Assembly: GCA_036186865.1 (NCBI GenBank)
Contig: AP025054.1
Span: 26,086,118 to 26,150,117 of the forward strand
Direction of reading: 5' to 3'
From: Eustoma russellianum
Taxonomy: Eukaryota; Streptophyta; Magnoliopsida; Gentianales; Gentianaceae
DNA: 64,000 bases
Under the pieces are notes generated by a model. The model worked only from the letters and a program-made list of their open reading frames with translations, made no database searches and was not told the origin of the DNA. How positions within the stretch are numbered: the first letter of the stretch is position 1; every line of letters starts with the position of its first letter. The position numbers and the translations under genes are program-made. Positions 1 to 11,576 of the stretch are shown one piece after another.

Positions 1-311
1 TTATCTTCAAATATACTCCTTTAAGCTCTTCATTTAATGAACTAGTTAGTTCATCTCCTTAAGTACTTCATTAAATGAACTAGTTTAGTTCATTTAACAT
101 GGCACCTGAAAATAGTATAAACACAACAAATGTTTGCCATATGATGTAAGCCTTAACGCTTCATGGCATGTTAGTACGACAATATTACATATAAGCATAT
201 AAAGCATATCTATCACGTACGCATGCATATAACACTTAAATCATGCATTTCGAAGACACGTAATATTTAAATCATGCATTTTCAAATCACTCAAACTCCA
301 GTTTCTCAACA
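1..311 (-). mobile_element. CoA-type copia LTR, start of LTR, reversed and cut by window edge
   Basis: Read on the minus strand, this begins TGTTGAGAAA at 311 and continues with the same order of motifs as the CoA LTR starts at 12716 and 25696 (GTTTGAGTGATTT, ATGCATGATTTAAAT, then the ACTAGTTCATT motifs). It abuts Gy1 LTR sequence at 312 (GTTATGACATG). The undisturbed version of that site is seen at about 11813, so this is an insertion into the Gy1 5' LTR. Its other end lies left of the window, so it could be a solo LTR or part of a full element. Confidence 0.8.
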
Positions 312-1118
312 GTTATGACATGTTATGAACACAGGTGTGACAGTTTTAATACGATGATTTCTAACATGATTATAAATTGACAGATTAGACTGAAAAAGAT
401 GCATGACTTTTCTATCAAAATGAGCATACGCATATTCATCTGTGTCACCCTATCAGATATAAGATTAAACCCTTAGCAGACAAAAGATGATGATACAGTG
501 TAGGGCCTAGCATAGACATAGAAAGAGAATTTGACTACGAAGCATAAGTGAAAGACTGAACCACTACGTAAAGAATAAAGAAATATGAAAGTTAAATAAA
601 TGGTTTAATCTGTGATTTACTTTTTTGCAAATTATCTATTCTATGTATCGGTGTTTATTTGTTAGTACATGGTATGTTATGTCACTATTCATGTTACATT
701 TACTGTTCACCATGCATGATCCACATGACGAACCTATGCAGAAATACTTGCTGAGCGATTTGTTATCGTTCACCCCATCATTTACCACATCGCAGGGCCA
801 GGAGCCAGTTCAGACACAGTTGAAGATGAGCCAGGGATAGATCATCAGTGATGAATGTATGGACCCGATTAAGTAGTTCTTTTATGTTGTTTCATATTTG
901 TATTTTGATTTTGTACTGGCGACACTTCAGATGTATTTGGATTTAGTTATTCTATTTTATGTATGTTGATTATGCTTTGTACATTTTGTATTGCTTTTGT
1001 GATTTTGATACACGTTAGTGTCGACGTGCACATGAATGTTATCGACGCCTTGTACTTCTCGTATCAGTGTACGGCGGGCGAACCGTGCCGAGACCCTAGT
1101 CCAAGGCAAGACGCTACA
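312..1118 (+). repeat. Gy1 5' LTR, 3' portion
   Basis: This aligns closely along its length with 11815-12611, which is the end of the 3' LTR of the same element. It ends in CGCTACA and is followed two bases later by a primer binding site. The left part of the LTR is outside the window or displaced by the reversed copia LTR at 1-311. The small ORFs in it are LTR sequence and are not coding. Confidence 0.8.
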
Positions 1119-1120
1119 GG

Positions 1121-1132
1121 TGTTATCAGAGC
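1121..1132 (+). other. Gy1 primer binding site (tRNA-iMet type), one mismatch
   Basis: TGTTATCAGAGC lies two bases after the LTR end. It matches the TGGTATCAGAGC consensus seen in the other elements of this window except for one G to T change. It would pair with the 3' end of initiator-Met tRNA to start minus-strand DNA synthesis. Confidence 0.75.
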
Positions 1133-1466
1133 AGAGACTCTAGATGCATAGCAGACAACATAAAATAAGCAACTACGTGTACTAGGCTATGATCGTAGAA
1201 CCTGGATTATGATCATAGACTTAAGCAAAGATCGTAGAATCTAAGCATATGATTTTAGATTGAGAGCAAGAACTTTAGTATAAATTCCTTCGAATGGCTT
1301 AGGGTAGATAATCGAAATGACCTAACTTTACTTAGTAGCAGATAAAGTTTATGTGGAGCCTTAACATTTATCCTGTTTTCTTCAGAACACAAATAAAACA
1401 CATAGAACTAAAATTTCATTGTAATGATATGTGAACTAATCATGTGAAAATCCTTGTTTCGATAGG

Positions 1467-2615
1467 ATGACGTCGCGACTTGTGAGACATGTCCAGTTAC
1501 CTCTCTCACAGTAGGTAGCATCAGCCGTTAAGCCAGTGCCACTATCGTCGAAGCATGTTTCACCACAGGTACATATCCCGGAGTTGTCACACAGACATTT
1601 TACGGTGCACTAGTACATTCTGGTCAGACTCTTGAGACTGTACAGGCTGCACCGCCACAGTCTCAAATGAGTGTCGGGTTCTATTTTGGGGAACTTCAGA
1701 GAGCGTAGGTCCCGAAATTCGAAGGAGGACCTGGTTCGGGTATAGCTGAGAGATGGTTAGAGAAAATTGAGAACGAATTCGAACTTGTACAAGTACTAGA
1801 GGAGATACAGACGCAGATTGCTTGACCATTTCTGATCAGGGAAGCCAGACACTGGTGGGAATCGTGTATTCAGCCGTTATTCTGACTTATTGCATGGACT
1901 TATTTCTTGGATGAGTTTCATCATTATTTTATACCCCCTTCAGTGGTTATTGAGAGGATATAGGAGTTCGAGACATTGAGACAGCAACCGGGAGATACAT
2001 TTTTTGAATATGTCAGTCGGTTTACTGTTTTGGGTTGGTACGTCCCTGCGACTATGATGGACAAAAAGCTTAAGATGTGCAAGTTTAAATGTGGCTTACA
2101 CCCTTGGATTTGGACTTGGATTGGAAAGCTAAACCCGATGAACTTTAAGGAGCTGTTACTTGCTTGTTATCGTGTAGAGCGCATTACGCAGCCATCAGAT
2201 CCGTCAGTCAAAGTCAAGATATCTCGAGACGCCACAAATAATCGGTCTGAGCAGCAGACCAAGTTTCTACGGAGATAAGCCAGACAACCTCACTTCCGGC
2301 GTCAGGCGCAGCCACTGCACCAACAACAGAGCCAACGTGAGCTAGATTCTCAGCGCCAGCTTCAGTAGCTACGACTACCACCGTGTACGATTCCAATACG
2401 TCCGACTTGTCGGTGACAACACACTAATGAGTGCCGGAGGAGGATCGGTTCATGTTTCAACTACGGCGAGATCGGACACCTAACTAGAGATTGTTCGAAG
2501 AGGAGAAATGGGCCGCCAAGGGACGTACAACAACAAGAAGAGCAATCAAGGACCGGGGATTTGCATCAGAGTGTGCCTAACCCCGAGATTCCTAACACTC
2601 CGAACACTGAAATAG
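1467..2615 (+). pseudogene. gag: Gy1 gag (Ty3/gypsy capsid), broken
   Basis: The likely start ATG at 1467 sits in the same context as the Gy4 gag start (ATAGGATG). The frame is broken several times. The longest clean piece, 1976-2278, reads EYVSRFTVLGWYVPATMMDK, the retrotransposon capsid region, and the same protein region can be followed in Gy4 at 61839-62198. A zinc knuckle near 2450-2495 reads CFNYGEIGHLTRDC, with one cysteine changed to Tyr. It would have encoded the nucleocapsid-capsid protein that packages element RNA. The frame runs to ...TEIG at 2615, exactly where the conserved gag-protease intron begins. Pol is absent from the element. Confidence 0.8.
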
Positions 2616-2657
2616 GTACGCCCAATTGCATAATTTAAATGTGAGTAGAGTTACCAG
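2616..2657 (+). other. Remnant of the gag-protease intron in Gy1
   Basis: The gag frame ends in codon phase 1 at a GT (ATAG|GTACG). The following bases (GCATAATTTAAATG) resemble the start of the Gy4 intron (CGCAATTTAAGTG). A TAA in the gag frame lies at 2636-2638. TTACCAG at 2651-2657 is the best acceptor: the sequence after it (ATATAATTTTG then ATTCACTAA) matches the protease start of Gy2 at 18127-18155. At 42 bp it is shorter than the Gy3 and Gy4 introns, probably from an internal deletion. Confidence 0.5.
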
Positions 2658-3064
2658 TGATATAATTTTGTTTATTCACTAAGTGTGAATTGAAACGGTA
2701 AAGAGATGAACTAAATCAGTAAGATAAGGATCTTTTAGGAAGAGTTCCACAAGCTTAGTAAGATATCTGATAAGGAAGAATGATTGGACAGAGTCGCGCA
2801 GCAGAAGCGCAGAAGTTAGAATACTCTAAGCGGATAATTTTGAAGGCTCTCAACATAGTATGAGAACCCTGTTAACTAGATAATTAAATTTCCAAATAAG
2901 AGCCATAAGTTACAATTCTAGAAAAGCATTTCCAAACGCTAAATCAACACATCGGAAAATGTTCAGACATGTGAAAAGAGTGGAATCAATAAGGTAATGC
3001 TAGGCAGTTGATTACGAATAAACTTACAAGTTTCGAGGACGAAACTTTTTATAAGGGGGAGAAA
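2658..3064 (+). pseudogene. Gy1 pol remnant, leader to 3' LTR
   Basis: About 400 bp replace the whole of pol. The first 30 bp resemble the protease start of Gy2. No RT, RNase H or integrase motif was recognised. The end holds the stem-loop at 3028-3047 and the polypurine tract AAGGGGGAGAAA at 3053-3064 directly before the LTR. Gy1 is therefore an internal-deletion derivative. Confidence 0.6.
3028..3047 (+). other. Stem-loop before the polypurine tract (Gy1)
   Basis: AAGTTTCGAGGACGAAACTT forms a perfect 8-bp stem (AAGTTTCG / CGAAACTT) with an AGGA loop, six bases before the polypurine tract. The same 20 bases occur at 20425-20444 in Gy2, and a slightly weakened copy at 55048-55067 in Gy3. Its role is unknown; it lies downstream of the pol stop codon. 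Confidence 0.8.
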
Positions 3065-5735
3065 TGTTACGACCTACATCTCCGTGCTAGTTGACAAAGA
3101 GAGTAACAAAGATTACGACGAAATTAGAGTGCAAGGGTTGTACCGCACTTGGTATAATATGCGTAGGTGTACCCTAAATAAAACTTAAGAACTACAAGAA
3201 TTACCCTAATAGTTGCAAGAATAATTAATTAGGCATATAAAGAATGGTACAACTTCTATTAGGAATTAAAATAAAAGAAAAAGAAATTAACAAATAGGAA
3301 AAGATAGAAAGGACGAAATAGCAAAAAAAACCATACCCACTTGCACCCCACCCCAAGTAACCGGCTACCCCACCCTAATCTTCCCCAAATTTTTGCCCTG
3401 TTCTTTTTTTATTTTCTTTCCCCATCATTACCATTCTTACACCATGTAATCATGCCCACCAACCAAATTTCATGTAAAACACTTTTCTTCTCCAATTACT
3501 TCTTAAACCAAGACAAAACAATTATTCCCTACTACCAAATAATTTCGGCCAAGGCTAAGAACAAGCCATAAGGTCATCTCATTCCTTGATTCCATCTCAT
3601 TTCCATTCACCCCTCTATCTCTCTTCAATTCTCTACACCACACATTACTTTCTCTTCCTAAAAAATCAAACTCTTTCATCCTCCAAGCTCTTCCACCCGT
3701 GAGCCTTTAGCAAGGAAGAAGTAAGCTTCTTCAACTTTCAGGTGAGGAAGCAAGTGTTCAAACACCCTACTCCTCAAGGTAAAGACTTAGTCATTTTTGT
3801 ATCCATCTTTCTCACCATCCATTTTCTCCAAAAAACTCATCTCACCTCCATATTAGGCCCCAAACCGAGAGCACTCTCAAGGAGGTAGGACGAATTTCTA
3901 AGTTGAGTCAAGTAGGAATTTCCAAGCCATTCCAAGGTGAGATTCACTTATATTGAGTTTTTGAGCATTCATCATCTCCTCTTATTCAAATAAAAACTAA
4001 CTTTTCCTCCTATTCTGACCCTTAGGCCGTGTATATCTCCACCCAAGGAAAAGAAGAAATCTTTCACTATTAAGTGTAAGATTCAAGGACAATGGCAAGT
4101 ATCTCTTTCTGGTTTCCTCATACATGTTAAAGAAGGAGTCTTTTATGATAAAATTTAAGGATGGATCATGCTTGCCTAAAATTAAAGGATGTAAATACTA
4201 AGAACATGAAGAAAGTTTAATTGCATGTTCATCATCTTATGACCATGATAAAAACTCTTACACATATGTATGTTTATGATTATGGTGAAAGGAAAAAGTG
4301 TCTTACATGCTACTTCCATGATACATATAGGCATTTTATGTATGTATATTATAGCCAACATGATCATCATCATAATCATAGCCTTCATCTTCATCTACAT
4401 GTTAAGCACCAACACGCATGACATTAAAAGGTGTTAGAATGTATTCATCTTGCATGTACTTAGAAGGGATTAAAAATCATGTATATGTGTGCTAAGAAAT
4501 TTGGCCAAAGCGGAAAAAGTGGGTGTAATCATATGTTTATTTATCTACAGGATGCATGCATATGGAATTTGTAGAAAGTGTAAAAGTGATGGGTGTGCCA
4601 TATCAGCCCACGACCATGCATGTGAAAACCATCCGTAGATTTATAAATCATGTGCATGATGGCATTTATGAAATGAGTATGAAAAGAAAAGTGTATCTTG
4701 CATGTAAATGTGGATGATTAAGTTGAAAGGTGTAAGTGGAGTGGGTGTGTATAGACTTTCGGCCAAGTGGCCATAAAAAGGTGCCATGATAATGAACTAT
4801 GTGTGTGTCACCATATGTAAATTGCATAATTAATGGATGTATATGCCTTGCATGTAATCAACAAGTTGTAAAAGTGTATGTGTGTGTTGTGCAACTTTCG
4901 GCCCCAAGGCCATAACTGAGGCCATAATGATGTAAAAATTTAATTGGATATATATACATATAAAGATATATATATAAAAGGTACTATATATGTATGGTAA
5001 AATTATGAATGTGCAAGTTGGTAAAAATTGATATGGTAATGAACAAAAATGGGGCTGTTTTAGCCATTTTAATCAAAGTACTTAACAAGGACAAAACGGT
5101 AATTTCAACAATTTAGCCAAGATAAGAAAGTGGGCTATTTTCTAAAGGACTTTAAAATAGAAAATGAAAAGGACGATTTGGGACAAAATGGTAGCCAAGT
5201 AAAGCCAAAAGAGGGCTCATTTTATGGGTTAGGTCGTGGGCCCCACCAACGGGCAAAATGGTAATCTTACCTAGGACAATGAGATGATACAAGAGTCAAC
5301 CATTAGTCTAAAGTTATGGGACTATTAGAGGTCTGAAATCATCCTATACCGAGCAATCTTCCATGCATACGACAAAGAAGTTTTAAAAGCGGCATGTTTT
5401 ATCATACGATGCATATTTACAGAAATGGCTATCACGCAAATGTTTTAAAATGAGTTTTACACGACATGTTTTCTAGAGATGATCTTATCACACGAAAAGT
5501 TATAAAAAGATTTTAACGAACCGTACCTTATGTCAACTTACTCTACATGAGACAATTTAAGCTGATCCGACAACTCATGTTCATGTTTGGAGGCCGCCTG
5601 ATATCGGGTGTAGTAGTGAGGATGTCAGGGGCAATGTCTGTTCTGATACACCTTCTGATGGGTGTTTTATGTATGTTCGGCCCATGACACTGTAACCTAG
5701 GTGAAAGGTTGATGTTATGTGGTGAGTTTCTGTTT
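3065..5735 (+). repeat. Gy1 3' LTR, first part; left arm of a large inverted repeat
   Basis: This starts TGTTACGACC right after the polypurine tract. It reappears, diverged and reversed, in 5740-8364 plus 10982-11576. Matching landmarks include TGTACCGCACTT(G/A)GTATAAT near 3150, GGCAAGTAT near 4095, AAAAGGAC(G/C)ATTT near 5170 and GGCCGCCTGATATC near 5595. Several short ORFs are fortuitous. The exact turn-around point (about 5690-5770) was judged by eye. Confidence 0.65.
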
Positions 5736-5855
5736 ACGTTTTGCCTGAGTGTAACACCGTGTCTAAGACCCAACGAGGGGTGTATCAGAACAGATGTTGT
5801 CTCTGACATCCTCACTACTACACCCGATGTCAGACGGCCTCCAAACATGCATGTA
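5575..5855. repeat. Centre of the inverted repeat
   Basis: 5580-5655 (TGTTTGGAGGCCG ... TGTTCTGATACACC) is the reverse complement of about 5778-5850 with few mismatches, leaving a spacer of roughly 120 bp. This is the best conserved part of the longer inverted duplication, and it could form a strong hairpin in single-stranded DNA or RNA. Confidence 0.8.
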
Positions 5856-8480
5856 AGCTGTCAAAACTGCATGTCGTGTCTCAAATGGAGTCAGTCGTCG
5901 CAAGGCATAGTTCGTTAAAATCATTTCCAAAAACTTTTGATGTGATGAAGTCATATCTGAAAACATGTCTGTAAAACTCATTTTAAAACGTTCCACATGA
6001 TAAACAATTACGTAAATATGCATCGTAAAATGAAACATGTCGCTTTAGATTTGGTATAGGCTGATTTTATACCTCTAGAGATTCCGTAACATAAGACTGA
6101 TGATTGGCTCTTTTATCAAATCATTTCCCTAGGTAAAGTTACTGTTTTGTCCCTTTGTGGGGTTTCGGTCCACTCCTTAAACATAGGCCCTTCTTAGGCT
6201 TTAATTATTACAATCTTGTCCTAAATGGTCCTTTTCAGATTTTACCTTATGGTTTTCATGAAAACAGTCCCGTTTTCTTAGCTTTAGTAAAGTTCTGAAT
6301 TTACGGTTTTGTCCTCACTAATTACTTTAATGCCAAAACAACTTGTTTTTCAATTTGGCAACTTATTTTAATTATTAGTTTGTACATTTGCAATTTTACC
6401 ATGAGTAGCTTGTACCTAATCCCACTCTTTACATAGGTTCATACATGTAACACCAATAAAGAGTTAATCATCATCCATGGTCATCAAAAAGGCCACTTGG
6501 CCGAAAATTATAACATGTACCCCTATAGTACATTTTAACTTGCTAAATTATTTTATTGCATGCAATGTACACTTATTTATCTCCCATAATTTATAAGACA
6601 TCACCTTGGCACATAATATGGCCACTTGGCTGAATCTTACATACACCCACACACACATGATTTTTGGTCTCTTGTTAACTTATGTTTCCATGAAAAATGA
6701 TTACATCACCATATCTCTTTCACATGCATCTTTCTAGATATTCTAAAATCCTCATATTCACACTATTATACACATGAACCGTGGGTGGAAAATGGTTAGT
6801 CCATCCATACATCAATTAAATGTTCACATACATTGACGGGTGTAGTAAAAAAACACTATGATGCTATGCATTGTGTTTCTCTTGGCCAAAATTTAGGCCA
6901 TGTACACACTTAAATTTTTCCTTCATTTTTAAGAACATGCAAAGTGAATATACTCATATTCATACATACTTCTTTATTCCATCACTATCAAGCCATGCAT
7001 GTTGATTTTTAGCATAGATTTAACGATGAAGGCTATGATAAAGCTAAAGATCATGAGAATGTTACATGCAAAACATATGAGACTTGTACCTTTCTTGAAT
7101 TTAATTCAATATGCTTTTTCCTTCCATCATAATCGCGTCTCTACATATGTATAAGAGTTTCCATGAAAGTCATAATACAAATTGCATGCAAGTCTGTTTT
7201 TCTCTATGTTCATAGTTAAGCCATCATTTTAGTTTTATGCATGCATGATCCAAAGTTAGTGTATGAATTATAAGTGATTGATTTTCAATATTCATGAAGA
7301 AACCAAGAAGAATACTTGCCTTTCCTTTTTATTCTAGTCTCAAATGGAGCAAGATTCTTTCTTTTTGCTCTTCTTGGTGACTCACGACTTAATAGCCAAA
7401 CATGAGAGAGAAAAAATGGGTCAATTTGAGATATAATTATCAAAGAAGGCCTAATATCAATTCTTAAGAAACTTATCTTAAAAGTCTTTTCCTTTTTCCT
7501 CACTTTCCTATCTTAGATCTTTTCTTTCTTGCATTGCTATACCCCACGGCCTAGGTGAGGATGAGGAAGAGAAATTAAATCCTTCAAAAGAATGGATGAA
7601 GAAGAAGGTGTCTTAGGTTTGGTGGTAGGATCCTTACCTTATGAATTCCTTTACATGTAAGTGATTTCCTTCATTTTGGTGTTTTAAGGAGTTGACTCCT
7701 TGCTTGGAGACTCATGGGTGGGCTCTTGAAAGAGAAGGATGGAGCTTTTCTTTAATTGAGAAAGAATAACATGAAGGAAGAAATTGGGAAGTATGAAAGT
7801 GGTAAGGTGAGATAACTTGTTTCTTTGCTAAGAAATGGAGAAACTCTAGCACTCCTTTATCCTCACGGTGGAAGGACTCCAAAGGGAAGAAAATGGTTGC
7901 TTTTTGAAGAAAGAGAGAGAGAGATTAGAGAAAGAAAAGGGAAGAAGTTGGTTGAGGAGGATTGTTTGAATGAGGATGAAATAAATTGAAAGATTCTTAT
8001 TTCTTTTGGGGGGACTGCCGTGAATTGGAAAGAGTGGGAAGAAATTAAAGGTTGTTTTTCATTGTCTTTGTTAGAGAAGATAAGGAGGAAATGTTAAGAG
8101 TAGTGGAGTGTGCATGCAATGTAATTGGTTGAGATAAAATGAATAGCTTAAATGGTTTAAAGGAAAACTTCTATTCCTCTTAGTGGTGCCTTAACCTAGA
8201 TTGGGGAAGGATTGGGGAGGGTGAAAATATTTTCTTCTTAGTATTGGTTGGGAAGAGTGAGGAGTGATGGTAAGAGGAAGATGTGTAAGAGGTAATGTGT
8301 GGAAGTGGAAAAAATATTTTCTTATTCTTCCAACCAAGATTTAGGGGAAGTGGGGAGAATAAACTATTGAGAAATATGTTTGGATAATTTTCAAGGTCAT
8401 GATTTTAAGTGTTGAATACTTAAAAAATGTCACATATGGTGTTATAAATGAGTAAAAGTTGAAAAAGTGAATAAAAATAA

Positions 8481-8730
8481 CATTGATCTCTCAGGTTGTT
8501 GCACTTCGATCAATCGATGTACATCGATCCCTCACATCAATCGATCCATGTAAGGCAGAGAGAAACCAAGACCTTACTGTGAGACATCGATCTCTAAACC
8601 TGAGACACATCGATCAATCAATGTACATCGGACCCTCACTTCGATCAATCGATGTAGGTTAGAGACAAACTCTGAAACTCACTGTGAGACATCAATCTCT
8701 GAAGGTGAGGCACTTCGATCGATCGATGTT
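8481..8730. repeat. Cluster of ATCGAT-rich palindromic repeats in the solo LTR
   Basis: Motifs of the type TCGATCAATCGATG and ACATCGATC recur about ten times, arranged in loose repeats separated by CTCACTGTGAGACATC. In the CoB LTRs the same place (about 42288-42330) holds a single short version (ACATCGATCGATGT). The array has therefore expanded in this copy or contracted in CoB. Confidence 0.8.
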
Positions 8731-9888
8731 CAGGGATTTTAGAAATATTTTTCTAAAATGTGATAAAATGGTTTTTTTCATTTGTACATGTTTTATATAT
8801 GTTCAACATGTTGTTATTATGTGTTTTTCATGAATATAATTGTTTGTGACTAATGTGCCTTGGAAGTTTCAACAACTTACCAAAAAGGGCAAAATTGGCA
8901 TTTTGAGTTTATGTAGGTACTTGACATGGTGACAATGTCTCAAGGACATATTTATCTCTTATTTATCATCACAAAGGCGTTATTATATCTATTTCTGACA
9001 ATTCGGGTCATTTCTGGAGTTTTCTCTCACCAGGGGCATTTTGGTCATTTTACCCCTGAGGGCAGTTTTGATAATTTTACTCAAAGAATCTCTTGAGTAT
9101 ATTATTATCTTCATTTTGGAGTTCATTTATAATTATCTTGAAGATTATTTGCTTGTTTTCTATCTTATTCTCTCAATTGATGATATTATAGAAAGTAGCG
9201 GGATATGTGACGAGTTGTGATGTCACATTCTATTTTTTTCTTGAAGACCTTCTTGTATATGTTATTGGAGGATATTAATCATTATTTTCCAGAGAATTTA
9301 AAGGTGTTAAAGGTGTGAAATTGATCAGAATATACAAGGAGAAAAAGTGAGAATTTTGGTGTTATATGGTGACATAAACTTGTCAACTATTATTTGTTGA
9401 TTTCTTCTTCGAAAATCTGAGTTCATATACATATATGCATACTCAAAAAACGTGTATATCCAGGTTGAAATGATGGTGTACTCATTTTATGACTTGGTGA
9501 CAAGAAGACCAACCAAAAAAGAAGCTAGTTGGCAAAATTGTCAACTTGGAAATTAAAACTTCAAAACCAACGGCTACTTTGACTTGGTTGGAGCTGATTT
9601 TTGTTGGAATTTTTTGGCTCTCACATGCGTATTCTCATGGAAAAAGGTTGAAGGGATAGTGGAGAAGTTATGCCATCTTATCCTACTATATTATCTTCAT
9701 TATTTTCAAAAAAAATTGAGATGGAAATTTCGGCCAAATATGTGTACAAAGGTGGACCAATTGTGTTGTTTCATTTTGCCAAGTGTACAAGGTGATTGTG
9801 TTGCCAACCAATGGTGAGAAGACACTTAAGCATTGATGATAAATATATTGAGACATTGGAGTTCTTATCTACAAGGCTCATTTCGACC

Positions 9889-9896
9889 TATAAATA
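9889..9896 (+). promoter_or_regulatory. Candidate TATA box of the copia solo LTR
   Basis: TATAAATA followed by GAAGACAAAGG. It aligns with TATAAATAGAGGC in both CoB LTRs (43634 and 51949), so it is the likely core promoter of this family. No transcription start can be placed from sequence alone. Confidence 0.6.
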
Positions 9897-11576
9897 GAAG
9901 ACAAAGGTGAAGAAGAAGAATACACAACTTTGAAGCAAACTTGAAGACCATTCTTGCTATTCTTCTTGATTCTTTATTTGTGTTGCTAAGGTGTTTCATT
10001 TCTTGTTGTTGTTGAGCTACACTATACACGACATCTTGCGTGTCATTTGTAAGATTGATTAGCCAAATCTATAAGGCTACATCAATAGGTGATAGAGGTG
10101 TTGCAACCAATAGTTGCTTAAAGGTGTTCATCCAAGTCTTGAATAAGGTTGGTGTTTAACCCAATGATCAAGCTTGGATATTGTTGTAATTTGATTCATA
10201 CAATAGTGAAATCAAAGGAAAGGTGTTCCTTGGGACTGGAGTAGGTCACATTGATCAAACCAGGATAAGTCTTCGGTGTTTTTGTCTTCTTTACATTTTT
10301 CTGTTTTCTATCCGTTTTTCATTGCAGATTTCACACAATTCTCATGTTTTGAAAAAATAGCTAAAAACTTTCAAAAATTGTGATGTTTGGTAAAGTTATA
10401 CTTCAGACTGTTAACTTTCATTTGCAACAAGAATCAATTGATTTGAGCAAGGAAAAGTTAGTCTTTCAGTCATTGCAAGATAACTACTCCAATCCGGCTG
10501 CAATGTGACCAGTTTTGAGAAAACTTGAATTATGTTTTAATCAAGAATTTTTTAAGGTCAAGGCCTTTTGAAAACATAAAATAGATATCCTAAGGAGTGT
10601 TTTGACATACAGATCTACCTTTTTGGTTGATTATTCAAAGAGAAACACGTTTTCAAAGTTCAGCAACATTCTGTCCAATTCTGTCCAGATTGACCATTTG
10701 AATCTTTTTCTTTGTTTGAAGCGTCAAACAATCTTATTTTTATCTAATTATTGGACAGAGTCTTGTCAAGACATTGAAGTTAAGTTCTGGAAATTGTCAT
10801 AATTCTTGGAGTTGTGCACACTGATTTTTTAATTTTTCAAAAACGGGTTCTGAATCTGAGGTGGTCACAGATTCTGTTTTCAAAGGGGATTTTAATCAAG
10901 GATAGTAGAGTAATTTCCGCTAACCACTATTCACTCCTCCTTCTAATGTTGTTTATTGAAGGTGCACGGTCCAACATAAACTTGTCTTGTAGTTGGAAAA
11001 ATGGTGAGTTTGCATGAGTGTCCATTGGGTAGAAAGAAAGGTATGATGTGTAGAATGGAGTGTAAAGAAAAGGAAACATTTTCTTCCTCCACCCTTGTCA
11101 GCCGAAATGGAATAGAGAGAGAGGGGAAAAGGGTAAAATTTGTTGCATTGTATTCTTGAGTTGGGGATGGTGTGGATGTGATGGGTGTTAGGAAAAACTA
11201 AAAGTGGTGCAAGAGGAAAATGATGGAAAAAGAAGGATGAGTTAGTAGGACAATTTGTCCTACACCAAGAGGAGGGGCAGACGGTTCTTGGGGGTAGGGG
11301 TACAAGTGGGTATTAATTTTTTTTACCATTTTATCCTTTCTTTTCTTCCTTATATGTTATTTCCTTTTCCTTTTAATTTAATTCCTAAAATGATTGTACG
11401 ATTCTTTATAAGCCTATTTAATTATTGTTATGTCTCTTAGAGTATTTTAATAGTTCTTAAGTTTTATTTTAGGCATACATGAGCACTTATTATACTAAGT
11501 GCGGTACAACGATCGCACTTAAATTCCACCATAACTTCCTTTAATCTCCCTTCAACTAGTCTGGGGTTGCGGGTTG

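Larger units (their letters stand above)
8365..10976 (+). mobile_element. Solo LTR of the CoB copia family
   Basis: This spans the same sequence as the CoB LTRs (42181-44719 and 50497-52967), from TATTGAGAAATATG (first G mutated to A) to GGTGCACGGTCCAACA. It is flanked by the perfect 5-bp target duplication TAAAC (8360-8364 and 10977-10981). No interior remains, which is the signature of LTR-LTR recombination after insertion. A TATA box, TATAAATA at 9889-9896, sits in the same context as in the intact CoB LTRs. Short ORFs inside (such as 9584-9817) are LTR sequence. Confidence 0.93.
5740..11576 (-). repeat. Reversed copy of the Gy1-type LTR, interrupted by a copia solo LTR
   Basis: Read on the minus strand from 11576 down, it starts TATTACAACC, comparable to the LTR start TGTTACGACC at 3065. 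It then follows the same order of motifs: TGTACCGCACTTAGTATAAT at about 11510-11485, ACTTAAGAAC at about 11455, and CCCACTTGTACCCC at about 11300. The solo LTR at 8365-10976 splits it. Divergence from the forward arm is substantial, with many indels, so the duplication is old. It could be a truncated LTR inserted backwards, or the result of a rearrangement. Confidence 0.6.

Noticed and set aside
2214..2396. Minus-strand ORF over Gy1 gag
   Set aside because: It is a shadow of the gag reading on the plus strand, where capsid and zinc-knuckle motifs are recognisable.
5543..5848. Overlapping ORFs on both strands around 5543-5918
   Set aside because: They are produced by the inverted repeat centre; the two strands read the same sequence.
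10071..10100. tRNA-like text such as GATTGATTAGCCAAATCTATAAGG in copia LTRs
   Set aside because: It recurs in every LTR of the family and does not fold into a cloverleaf with conserved A and B boxes.
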